DNA of 20,341 nucleotides, from positions 1-20,341 of the IMG/VR virus record IMGVR_UViG_3300029923_000124; one strand, given 5' to 3'. A program made the translations under genes and the position numbers. The notes beneath the pieces were generated by a model. It had not been told where the DNA came from, made no database searches, and saw nothing but the letters and a program-made list of their open reading frames with translations. Positions 1-7,116 of the stretch are shown here, in pieces; the first letter of the stretch is position 1, and the number at the start of each line of letters is the position of its first letter. This DNA comes from a virus.

Positions 1-1
1 A

Positions 2-364
2 GGCAGGAAATTAGTAGTGAAAAGAGTTCACCATGATACTAAAGATAGGAAAAAGATTTTATCTAACTTCAGAGATGGAAAAATTGACATCCTTATATCT
101 AATACATTTATTGCCAGAGGGAAGAACTTCCCACTATTACAGTATATGCAGAATACTGCTAGCATGGACTCTAATGAAAAGACACTTCAGCTTATGGGTA
201 GGTTGGTTAGAACACATGAGAGTAAGACTAAAACTTACTTAGATGATATTCAATACAATGGTAAATATCTTTCAAAACATGCTAAGCACCGAAAAAACTA
301 TTATACTAAAGAGAACCTTAAAGTGATCATGTTAAATAGGTTAACACCCAAGAAGTCCTTATAA
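2..364 (+). CDS. C-terminal part of SF2 DNA helicase, UvsW-like (5' end outside window)
   Basis: The reading frame is open to the left edge, so this is the tail of a longer gene; a GTG at 17 lies inside the frame and is not a convincing start. The visible ~120 residues are the end of a RecA-like helicase C-terminal domain. Motif V appears as ILISNTFIARGKNFP and motif VI as QLMGRLVR (the Q-x-x-G-R-x-x-R pattern, with arginine fingers for ATP hydrolysis). They are followed by a basic tail rich in Lys and His. SF2 enzymes of the UvsW/RAD3-like type remodel branched DNA and D-loops during phage recombination, which fits the UvsX, SbcCD and polymerase genes downstream. The N-terminal Walker motifs are outside the window, so the exact subfamily cannot be decided. 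Confidence 0.75.
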   Translation, partial: GRKLVVKRVHHDTKDRKKILSNFRDGKIDILISNTFIARGKNFPLLQYMQNTASMDSNEKTLQLMGRLVRTHESKTKTYLDDIQYNGKYLSKHAKHRKNYYTKENLKVIMLNRLTPKKSL

Positions 365-384
365 AAACCCCAGGTACTACTAAT

Positions 385-391
385 TATAAAC
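385..391 (+). promoter_or_regulatory. TATAAAC leader box upstream of the 400 gene
   Basis: TATAAAC followed by an A-rich stretch ends 9 bases before the ATG at 400. The same box occurs at a similar distance before the genes at 6694 and 18947. No Shine-Dalgarno sequence is present, so it may be an A-rich translation-initiation leader; a promoter role is less likely because transcription would then start almost at the ATG. Confidence 0.35.
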
Positions 392-399
392 AAAACAAT

Positions 400-807
400 A
401 TGTCAACTAAAGTAAAGAAAAAGAAGTCACTACTGCCTGACTTGTCCAAGATGGATATCCTAAAGCCATTATCAATTACTGATATAGGGTCTAATGGTGA
501 TCCATGCTTTGGTAAGGCTTATGATCTGTCAACTAAAGAATGTAAGATGTGTGGAGATTCTGAATTATGTGCAATAGTATTTGCCCAGACAATGAATACC
601 ACAAGAGGTGAAATTGAGAAGGAAAAACATTTCAAGGACATGGATGTATTAATTGATATTCCAGGTGTAAAAAAATACATGAGGAAATTGAAGCGTACGG
701 GGTATATTAAGAAGGATATTATTACAATGTCCATGGCTAAGTTTGAAATAGCTAAATCAGATACAAGGGATATATATAGAAGTTTAAACAATTTAAAAGA
801 AGAGTAA
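400..807 (+). CDS. Unrecognised 135-aa protein with four-cysteine (zinc-ribbon-like) motif
   Basis: I do not recognise a named family. The N-terminus is Lys-rich (MSTKVKKKKS). A compact cysteine cluster follows: C36, C48, C51 and C57, in the segment DPCFGKAYDLSTKECKMCG and on to SELC. The spacing C-x11-C-x2-C-x5-C could bind one zinc ion. The C-terminal half is helical and charged, with no membrane segment. The ATG at 400 follows a typical A-rich leader of this genome. The stop overlaps the next gene's start as TAATG. Position between a helicase and nucleotide-metabolism genes suggests a DNA-related role, but that is only context. Confidence 0.8.
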   Translation: MSTKVKKKKSLLPDLSKMDILKPLSITDIGSNGDPCFGKAYDLSTKECKMCGDSELCAIVFAQTMNTTRGEIEKEKHFKDMDVLIDIPGVKKYMRKLKRTGYIKKDIITMSMAKFEIAKSDTRDIYRSLNNLKEE

Positions 808-1313
808 TGGATGATAATATACCAGGCTTCCCAGGTTACCATATAGCTAGAGGTGGGAAGTTATACAATAGGGGAAAGCCAAAACCAACGTATGTTCATA
901 AGAATGGGTACTTAAGGTCTAGGTTAAGAAATGAAAAAGGTAAAACTTATAACAAAACTATACATAGGCTAGTTGCCATAGCTTGGGTACCAAATCCAAA
1001 GCCTGGTATATATAATACTGTATTACATAATGATAATATAAGGTTACACAACTTTGATACAAACTTACACTGGGGTACACAACAGGAAAATATAGACCAG
1101 GCTATAAAAGATGGTATCATGAATGTAAAGGGTAAGAATAATCCCATGTATGGTGTACACAGAGATTGTAGGGGTAAAGTAAACAAAACCTTATCAGGTA
1201 ATAAGAAAACTCAGGTAAGGGGATTATACAAAACAGGAAACTATAAACTTACTGAGTTAGCAAAAAAGTTTTCAGTAGGAACTAAGAATATAAAACGAAT
1301 TATAAACATTTAA
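807..1313 (+). CDS. Free-standing HNH homing endonuclease (NUMOD4/HNH_3 type)
   Basis: The 168-aa protein has the order usual for phage homing endonucleases. A NUMOD4-like start (IPGFPGYHIARGGKLYNRGK) is followed by an HNH core containing IHRLVAIAW (H53), VLHNDN (H74, N75) and NLHWGTQQEN near 86-95. A NUMOD3-like GKNNPMYG lies near 109-116, and a C-terminal helix-turn-helix-like segment (LTELAKKFSVGTKNIKRI) would contact DNA. Such enzymes nick or cut a recipient genome near their own insertion site and spread by repair. The gene starts inside the stop of the previous gene (TAATG) and ends 11 bases before the next frame. No interrupted gene or intron boundary is evident around it, so it looks like an intergenic insertion. 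Confidence 0.85.
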   Translation: MDDNIPGFPGYHIARGGKLYNRGKPKPTYVHKNGYLRSRLRNEKGKTYNKTIHRLVAIAWVPNPKPGIYNTVLHNDNIRLHNFDTNLHWGTQQENIDQAIKDGIMNVKGKNNPMYGVHRDCRGKVNKTLSGNKKTQVRGLYKTGNYKLTELAKKFSVGTKNIKRIINI

Positions 1314-1324
1314 AACTTAACATT

Positions 1325-2197
1325 TTGGACATAAGAGATGTAAAAGAAGAACCACAAGTAGTAGAAGGTGGGATGTATTTAGAAAAGATTTATGAGTTAC
1401 AAAAGGTATTGGTAGACCACTATGTAAAAATTGAAGGCCTACCACCTTACCCAATTAGTGTAAACACAAAACCCAGCCAGATAATCCTGAAGGATTTTAC
1501 GGGTAGGGTAATTGAAGAACTTGCTGAAGGGTTTGAATCTCACCTATTGATTGATGAATTAACAAGTAACAACCTTTATTGGAGTGATGAGGATGGGAGT
1601 TCTAATGATTATCAACAAATGGTAAACCACCTTCAGAACTTAAATGAAGAACAGGCAGATGCAATGCATTTCATGACTGAGTTAATGATCTATTGCAACA
1701 TTCAACCAGATGATATCCAAGCTTGGATTGATGCTTATGTAAAGAAGTACAATTTTAATAGTATAAATGCTGGTGCTCCTTATGTTGGTACCGATGGTGA
1801 TGTAATAGCTAATGCTATAGAATTAGGCTATGCTATATTTGAAGGTGATTTAACTCTTAGTAGGGAAGGTGTTAACTTGGTTAAATACATTGATGAAGTA
1901 AAACTTAAGTATCTACCTGGGGCAAGATACCTATCAATGGAATTGATGGAGTTATCTGAAAAATTGCTTTGGAGAGTTACCTACCATATCAACATTTCAA
2001 GGAACTGTTTGAAAAACAAACCCTGGAAACAGTCTGGTGTTATGACTGATGAAACTCTATACCAATCTAAAGTAGTTGAAGCATTTGTATACATGATGAC
2101 TTACTTTGGGTTTATTGGTATGGGAAGCAAGGAGATATACTACTTGTACTTCAAGAAGAATATGGTTAATCAATTCCGTATTAAATCAAACTATTAA
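1325..2197 (+). CDS. dUTPase-like all-alpha NTP pyrophosphohydrolase
   Basis: The helical protein carries marks of the dimeric dUTPase/MazG superfamily, which hydrolyses dUTP to dUMP with Mg2+. A first helix (LEKIYELQKVLVDHY) precedes the metal-binding E-E-x-x-E pattern in VIEELAEGFES (E64, E65, E68). A second acidic pair lies in EEQADAMHFMTEL (D112, H115, E119). The ending YFKKNMVNQFRIKSNY matches the K-N-x-x-N-x-F-R nucleotide-binding ending of dimeric dUTPases. The product, dUMP, is a possible substrate for the thymidylate synthase-fold proteins encoded next. The frame opens with TTG at 1325; the first ATG is at 1373, which still precedes the first conserved helix, so the true start is uncertain. 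The stop overlaps the next ATG as TAATG. Confidence 0.65.
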   Translation: MDIRDVKEEPQVVEGGMYLEKIYELQKVLVDHYVKIEGLPPYPISVNTKPSQIILKDFTGRVIEELAEGFESHLLIDELTSNNLYWSDEDGSSNDYQQMVNHLQNLNEEQADAMHFMTELMIYCNIQPDDIQAWIDAYVKKYNFNSINAGAPYVGTDGDVIANAIELGYAIFEGDLTLSREGVNLVKYIDEVKLKYLPGARYLSMELMELSEKLLWRVTYHINISRNCLKNKPWKQSGVMTDETLYQSKVVEAFVYMMTYFGFIGMGSKEIYYLYFKKNMVNQFRIKSNY

Positions 2198-3126
2198 TGG
2201 GCAAGGTATCTGGCTCAATCCAAGAAAAATGCCACAACTTGGAATTTGCAACCTCCCAGGAAGCTTGGGAAGGTTTAAATGAAATGTTCATATACCATGA
2301 TAAAAGGTTATTTAAACATGGAGCATCATTTACATCGGGTATGTCTGCTGTATATAACATATTCATAAAGATAAGGAAAGCTTGGGTAGACCCAGAATTC
2401 GATTATGGTTTAATGTTTAATTACAGGGAACAGAAATGGACCACTCTAGTGAATAATTATTTAAACTTAAATAAACTAGACCTACTTAGGTCTAAAGTTC
2501 GCTACTTCCAGTCTAAGTATAACCAAAACTATAATATATCTTACTCATTTGATAACTCCCATGATAATGGGAAAGGTTGTTTATTAGCTGCAACATTTTC
2601 AAGGAGATTAAATGATGACATCCCAGTTATAACTGTAATGTTAAGGTCATCAGAGATAACTAAAAGGTTAATATTTGATCTCCTATTAGTACAAAGGATG
2701 GCAGAATATGTATATGGTAAAGAAGTAACCTGCATGATAAATATATTTGCAACTCAAATGTATTGCAATACAGAAACACTGGTAATGTATAATACTCATA
2801 GGCCACTTGCTGATGTACTTGAAGAAAACAAAAAGAAGTGGATGTCAAAGGGTATAGCAAAAGATTCATGGCCTGAAAGTTTATTAAAAACATTCAATAC
2901 CTTCATGGATAAACCTGAATCATTTGGGAGTTATAAGGTTTTCTTAAGAACTGCAAAATGCTTAAGACCTGATTATTACAAGGGGCACTATAAACCTTTA
3001 ATTGCAGTTAATATGGTTTTAGAATATGATGAGGGCATTGAATACCCCGAAACCGTCATAAGCTTCTCACAAAGAAAAGCATACAAAAAGAAACATAACA
3101 AACAACTTAAAAAACTAGTAGTATGA
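2197..3126 (+). CDS. Divergent thymidylate synthase-fold protein (paralogue A)
   Basis: This 309-aa protein is a distant thymidylate synthase (TS) relative, recognised by aligning with the E. coli enzyme by eye. C128 in GKGCLLAATF sits at the catalytic Cys146 position. R150-S151-S152-E153 matches the RSCD phosphate-binding motif, and D161 in RLIFD falls, with no gap, on Asn177. Y189 in QMYCN matches Tyr209, but the partner His207 is Gln (Q187). The two arginines that reach across the TS dimer (126/127) appear to be Asn and Tyr here. It overlaps by four bases (ATGA) with a second, better conserved TS-fold gene. It could be a dCMP or dUMP hydroxymethylase, a regulatory subunit, or a pseudoenzyme. 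Residues 201-309 form a longer C-terminal region than TS normally has. Confidence 0.55.
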   Translation: MGKVSGSIQEKCHNLEFATSQEAWEGLNEMFIYHDKRLFKHGASFTSGMSAVYNIFIKIRKAWVDPEFDYGLMFNYREQKWTTLVNNYLNLNKLDLLRSKVRYFQSKYNQNYNISYSFDNSHDNGKGCLLAATFSRRLNDDIPVITVMLRSSEITKRLIFDLLLVQRMAEYVYGKEVTCMINIFATQMYCNTETLVMYNTHRPLADVLEENKKKWMSKGIAKDSWPESLLKTFNTFMDKPESFGSYKVFLRTAKCLRPDYYKGHYKPLIAVNMVLEYDEGIEYPETVISFSQRKAYKKKHNKQLKKLVV

Positions 3127-3884
3127 GGATTTACGCAAACGCTTACGAGTTAATGTCAGAAACTGGCAGAAACTTATGGGAAATGGGTGCAGAGGTTAAA
3201 CCTAAAACTTATCAAGATAAGGTAATTGAGGGTGATGACAACTTTATTACAAAAGAACTTATCTGTGAACAGTATTGTTTAACTGACTTACCAGATGAGG
3301 ATTTATTATTCTTATTTGACCCACGTTCTAAGGACTGGACAAAGGCAGAATTTGTTGAAAGGGTATCAATTGGTAAAAGCCAAAATCCTGGGGAAGCCTA
3401 TAAACTTAGGCCAGATCTTTGGGAGCAATTCATAAACAGTAGAGGGAAGTTCGACTACAACTATAATGACCGGATGAGGTATGAAAAAGCCTTGTTTAGC
3501 AGATTAGAGCTGGATAACTTGTCTATAGTAATAAAGCAACTAATGTTTGACCACCAGACAAGGAAGGCAGTATTACCAATCTACACCCTAGATGATGTAT
3601 CCAAGATACCAGAGGGCAAAAGGATACCTTGTTCAATGTATTATGACTTCTTAGTAAGGGAAGTAAATGGTGAAGAACAATTAAACATAACCTACCACCA
3701 AAGGTCTGCAGATTATGTTACCCACTTTGGTAATGATGTATTCCTTGCCTGGAAACTAATGCAATATGTTGCTTCACTGATAAAAGTTAAACCAGGGTAC
3801 CTATACCATACCATAGATTCACTACACAGTTACAAAAAAGACTGGGTAAAACTTAAAACATCAGTAGGAGACTTCAAAAAATAA
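3123..3884 (+). CDS. Thymidylate synthase-fold enzyme, possible dCMP hydroxymethylase (paralogue B)
   Basis: The 253-aa protein aligns with E. coli thymidylate synthase (264 aa) over its core. LDNLSIVIKQL matches IDQITTVLNQL, and TRKAV gives the cross-dimer arginine region (R147, K148). C170 in RIPC is the catalytic cysteine. QRSAD (R194, S195, D197) is the phosphate loop, and H235-x-Y237 falls exactly on His207 and Tyr209. At the position of Asn177, which selects uracil over cytosine, it has D205. Asp there is the known feature of T4 dCMP hydroxymethylase, so a cytosine substrate is plausible. The reaction would transfer a one-carbon unit from methylene-tetrahydrofolate to C5 of the dNMP. 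The upstream paralogue and dUTPase are in the same operon. An ordinary thymidylate synthase role cannot be excluded. Confidence 0.72.
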   Translation: MRIYANAYELMSETGRNLWEMGAEVKPKTYQDKVIEGDDNFITKELICEQYCLTDLPDEDLLFLFDPRSKDWTKAEFVERVSIGKSQNPGEAYKLRPDLWEQFINSRGKFDYNYNDRMRYEKALFSRLELDNLSIVIKQLMFDHQTRKAVLPIYTLDDVSKIPEGKRIPCSMYYDFLVREVNGEEQLNITYHQRSADYVTHFGNDVFLAWKLMQYVASLIKVKPGYLYHTIDSLHSYKKDWVKLKTSVGDFKK

Positions 3885-3898
3885 TACTACTAACCTGT

Positions 3899-3926
3899 AA
3901 TGGGAGGACTTAATTGTTCTCCCATT
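3899..3926 (+). terminator. Hairpin before the DNA polymerase gene
   Basis: AATGGGAG at 3899-3906 pairs with CTCCCATT at 3919-3926, and the stem can extend inward with one G-U pair to a TTAATT loop. No T-run follows, so it is either a weak intrinsic terminator or an RNA-processing or translation signal. It lies 16 bases before the preferred polymerase start at 3942. Confidence 0.5.
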
Positions 3927-3941
3927 CGTCACCTTATAAAC

Positions 3942-6221
3942 ATGATATCAAGGTACCACATAATAAAGAATTTTAAAGAACTTAAACTACTTGTAAAAGC
4001 TTGCAAGGAAACTAAGTATGCAAGCTTTGACTTTGAATCTAATGCTAAAAGCATATACTCTGATGAGTTCTACCCTACTATACTATCCGTATCATTTCAA
4101 GTAGGTTCTTCAGTTATATTACCACTAGCTCATTTTGATTCACCATTCTTATCAGGTAAAAATAAACCAACCTGGCTTAAGATGTTAGAATACTTTGGTA
4201 GACATGTAATTGAGAATCCAGATATAACTAAGGTAGCATGGAATTGGAAGTTTGATAATCAGATAATGGCAAGGTACAACATCTGGCATAAGGGTAGAGC
4301 CTTAGATGGTATGCTTGCAAAATATCTCCTGGATGAGGAAAGGCCAATGGGTTTAAAAGATATGGTAAAAAGGTATCTACCTGAATTTTCAGGCTATGAA
4401 AATTATGAAGGTAGTAAATTGCCATGGGATAAAAAACCTTTAGAGGGGTTAAGTAAATATAGTGGACAAGATTCTGACTGTACCTTACGACTTATGCTAT
4501 TCTTTGAAAAGAAACTCATTGACTTAGGCTTCTATAGTTTATATAGAAATTTAATTATGATGGCTAGCAGAGTACTGGAGGATGCTGAAAGAAATGGTAT
4601 GAAGCTTGATATTGAACTAAATCATGAACTTGGTATTAAATATGATGCATTAACAGAAGAGGCCCAAAAGAAACTTAGGGAGATGTCAAGGGTTATGAAG
4701 TTTGAAAAGGCTTTAATAAAAGACAGGAGGGAAGCTTATATATCAAAGATAGAGGATGAAATTGAAGCTATAAATAATGAGATTGAAGAACTTGATGACC
4801 AAAAGAAAATCAATGCAGCTAATAAAAAGATTGATTCCAGGGAGGAAAAAATAAGCAGGTTAACAGTTGGTGACTTTAGAACTAATGATGAAAAGAAACT
4901 TATAGAGCCAATTAACTTTGGTTCACCATTAGTAATGGGGGCTTTACTTTACACCCATAAAAAAGGGTTTAAATTCCCCATACAAAACTATACTGATAAA
5001 GGTGCACCATCTACAGCTGAAGAGGATATACTAAAACTAAAGGATTATGATAAACATGGTTTTATAGATGGGCTTATAGAGTTAAGGGGGTTCCAAACCA
5101 TTAATTCCACATTTGTAAAAGGTATTGGTGAAAAGGTTGGATCAGATGGTAGGATTCACCCTAAGTTTAATATACATGGAACAACTACAGGAAGGCTTAG
5201 TTCTAACGACCCAAATTTTCAAAATCTCCCAAGGGTTACAACCAACGAGGATATTAAAAGGATGATGATACCAGGTGAAGGCAAGATATTCATCATGCTC
5301 GATTATTCTCAGGCTGAGTTAAGGGTACTTGCTCATCTTGCAAAAGAAGAAACCATGCTTATGTGGTTTAGAACTGGTAGGGATATTCACCTTGCTACAG
5401 CTTGTAAGAAATACAAAACTGATTATGAGGAAACACTTGTAATATATAAGGATGAACAACACCCCGAATATAAAACGTGGAAGAAGAGAAGAAAACAAGC
5501 TAAGACAATTAATTTTGGTATAGCTTATGAACAAACTGCTATGAAGTTATCTGAGTCACTATCTGAGCCAGGTGCACCAGTTTCAATTGAAGAAGCTCAG
5601 GTTGAGTTAGATGCTTGGTTTTTAGAATTTCCAAAGGTAAAGAAATTTATTGAAAAACAACATAGGTTTGCAGAGAAACATGGTTGGGTTAAAACAATGT
5701 TTGGTAGGAAGAGAAGGTTACCCGGAGTATATAGTGAAGTATATAGAGAATATCTAGAGGCATTAAGATTTGCATCTAATTCACCTATTCAGGGAACTGC
5801 TACTGACTTTGCACTATTCTCATCCATATTAATATGGGAAAAGATTAAACTAGGTGAGTTACCAAGAATACATGAAAACACAACAGTACATGACTCCATT
5901 GTATATGAGGCAGATCCTAAGGATGTAACTCCATTCTTAATCCATGCACTATGGTCAATATGCAAGAACCCAAGTACTAAACAGTACTTTGGCTTCCAAA
6001 TTGATGACGTTGAGATGGATGCTGACTTTGGGGTTGGAAGAAACTATGGTGAAGAATTGCCCTTTGTACCAGGCTATGACTATACTAATCTACTATCAAA
6101 AGACTTCAATAAAGATGATTATTACAAGGAATTTAATAAAGTACGGGACATCCCTTATTCAGATTTTCCAATTAAGTTCAATGATAACTTTAATAAAAGT
6201 AAAGCCCTATATGCAAGATAA
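3942..6221 (+). CDS. Family A DNA polymerase with 3'-5' exonuclease domain
   Basis: The replicative polymerase (759 aa from 3942) has an active-looking proofreading domain: ExoI SFDFES (D30, E32), ExoII WNWKFDNQ (D105) and ExoIII YSGQDSD (Y173, D177). The polymerase domain shows motif A LDYSQAELR (D454), motif B RKQAKTINFGIAY (K521, F525, Y529) and motif C TVHDS (D651). F525 corresponds to E. coli Phe762. There is no 5' nuclease domain; a separate FEN gene at 9129 supplies it. Residues about 240-320 form a charged helical insertion in the thumb. The frame also has an ATG at 3900, but that lies in a hairpin stem, its first 14 codons look non-coding, and the ATG at 3942 follows TATAAAC. The next gene starts 11 bases before this stop. 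Confidence 0.95.
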   Translation: MISRYHIIKNFKELKLLVKACKETKYASFDFESNAKSIYSDEFYPTILSVSFQVGSSVILPLAHFDSPFLSGKNKPTWLKMLEYFGRHVIENPDITKVAWNWKFDNQIMARYNIWHKGRALDGMLAKYLLDEERPMGLKDMVKRYLPEFSGYENYEGSKLPWDKKPLEGLSKYSGQDSDCTLRLMLFFEKKLIDLGFYSLYRNLIMMASRVLEDAERNGMKLDIELNHELGIKYDALTEEAQKKLREMSRVMKFEKALIKDRREAYISKIEDEIEAINNEIEELDDQKKINAANKKIDSREEKISRLTVGDFRTNDEKKLIEPINFGSPLVMGALLYTHKKGFKFPIQNYTDKGAPSTAEEDILKLKDYDKHGFIDGLIELRGFQTINSTFVKGIGEKVGSDGRIHPKFNIHGTTTGRLSSNDPNFQNLPRVTTNEDIKRMMIPGEGKIFIMLDYSQAELRVLAHLAKEETMLMWFRTGRDIHLATACKKYKTDYEETLVIYKDEQHPEYKTWKKRRKQAKTINFGIAYEQTAMKLSESLSEPGAPVSIEEAQVELDAWFLEFPKVKKFIEKQHRFAEKHGWVKTMFGRKRRLPGVYSEVYREYLEALRFASNSPIQGTATDFALFSSILIWEKIKLGELPRIHENTTVHDSIVYEADPKDVTPFLIHALWSICKNPSTKQYFGFQIDDVEMDADFGVGRNYGEELPFVPGYDYTNLLSKDFNKDDYYKEFNKVRDIPYSDFPIKFNDNFNKSKALYAR

Positions 6222-6654
6222 AATAACACAAATCAGTAAGATTAAGCGGGATGTATTAACTGTACACTATAAGGGTGAGAAAATAAACATAAACATTTCC
6301 CAGGAATTATCCATAAGTGAAAATGTTATCAACTCTCAATTAAAAGAGAGTCCTTCTAGTTATGCATTCCTTTGTTTACTAAGAGATAAACAAGTAAAAC
6401 TCCGTGATACTCTAGAAAGGAGCAAGGATGTTGCCTATAGTGAAGCTTATATATATTATAAGGGGTCTGGTAGTGGCATTACCAATGAAACAGCACAACA
6501 TAAGGCTAACTCTAACCCCAAATATAAAAGCTTATATAAAAAATACCTAAGGGCAGTTAGTAAGGCAAGCAACTTTATTTCAATATGCAGGGCCTATGAG
6601 GGTAGGGAAAAGATATTACAAACAGTATCAGCTAATCTACGTAGAGAACACTAA
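6211..6654 (+). CDS. Small helical protein, possible UvsY-like recombination mediator
   Basis: The ATG at 6211 (MQDKITQISKIKRDV) overlaps the polymerase end by 11 bases; the open frame extends upstream inside the polymerase gene, but that part is a shadow. The 147-aa product is helical and charged, with a central stretch KLRDTLERSKDVAYSEAYIYY, a glycine/serine turn, and C-terminal helices ending in YEGREKILQTVSANLRRE. Length and layout resemble T4 UvsY (137 aa), which loads UvsX onto gp32-coated ssDNA. Both a UvsX-like and a gp32-like protein are encoded within 2 kb. The residue-level match is weak, so the assignment rests mostly on size, topology and context. It could instead be an unrelated replication accessory protein. 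Confidence 0.6.
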   Translation: MQDKITQISKIKRDVLTVHYKGEKININISQELSISENVINSQLKESPSSYAFLCLLRDKQVKLRDTLERSKDVAYSEAYIYYKGSGSGITNETAQHKANSNPKYKSLYKKYLRAVSKASNFISICRAYEGREKILQTVSANLRREH

Positions 6655-6677
6655 AGAATTTCTATAAACTATTAATA

Positions 6678-6684
6678 TATAAAC
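6678..6684 (+). promoter_or_regulatory. TATAAAC leader box upstream of the GroES-like gene
   Basis: TATAAAC followed by AAAAACATT ends 10 bases before the ATG at 6694, nearly identical to the leader at 385-399. No Shine-Dalgarno sequence is visible. Confidence 0.35.
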
Positions 6685-6693
6685 AAAAACATT

Positions 6694-7104
6694 ATGAATT
6701 TAGCAACAATGCTTGGCCAGTCTCTTATTTCAAAAGATACTGCAATGTTAATCAACAGTGAGTTATACAAAAGGGGTCAGGTAACTGAGAACCGGGTTAT
6801 AATCATTACACCTAAAGAAATTGAGGGTAGGACTGCATCTGGTATAATCATACCCGGAGAAGTAACAGAAGGGGTACCAAGAAAGGGTATCTGTGTTCAA
6901 ATGGGAGAGTTCACTGAAGAGAATCGGACCTATACCTCTGTAGTTGGGATTGGTAATGTACTTACCTATGGCTTATATGCTGGTAAGGAAATTGATCTAC
7001 TAGAACCCCTATTAGTAAAAGGTTTTAACCCTGACAAACATGAACTAAGGTGTATATCAGTTAATGAGATTATGTATTCTGAGTATCCAATTAAACTAAC
7101 ATAA
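6694..7104 (+). CDS. GroES-like co-chaperonin
   Basis: The 136-aa protein fits the GroES/Cpn10 fold, as in T4 gp31, which caps host GroEL to fold phage proteins. NRVIIITPKEIEG (33-45) is the first strand. TASGIIIPGE (47-56) looks like the mobile loop, whose hydrophobic tripeptide binds GroEL (compare GGIVL in GroES). GICVQMGE, then VGIGNVLTYGLYAGKEI (84-100) and LRCISVNEIM (118-127), match the later strands, including the G-D/N-V-L pattern and the closing ILxxNDI-like strand. About 30 extra N-terminal residues and a longer central loop distinguish it from the ~97-aa bacterial protein. It lies between replication genes rather than capsid genes. The A-rich leader before 6694 supports the start. 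Confidence 0.78.
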   Translation: MNLATMLGQSLISKDTAMLINSELYKRGQVTENRVIIITPKEIEGRTASGIIIPGEVTEGVPRKGICVQMGEFTEENRTYTSVVGIGNVLTYGLYAGKEIDLLEPLLVKGFNPDKHELRCISVNEIMYSEYPIKLT

Positions 7105-7116
7105 TAAAGTAAAGTC

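Noticed and set aside
5944-6210. Long N-terminal extension of the UvsY-like frame
   Set aside because: It lies inside the polymerase gene in another frame; the conserved-looking protein begins at the ATG at 6211.
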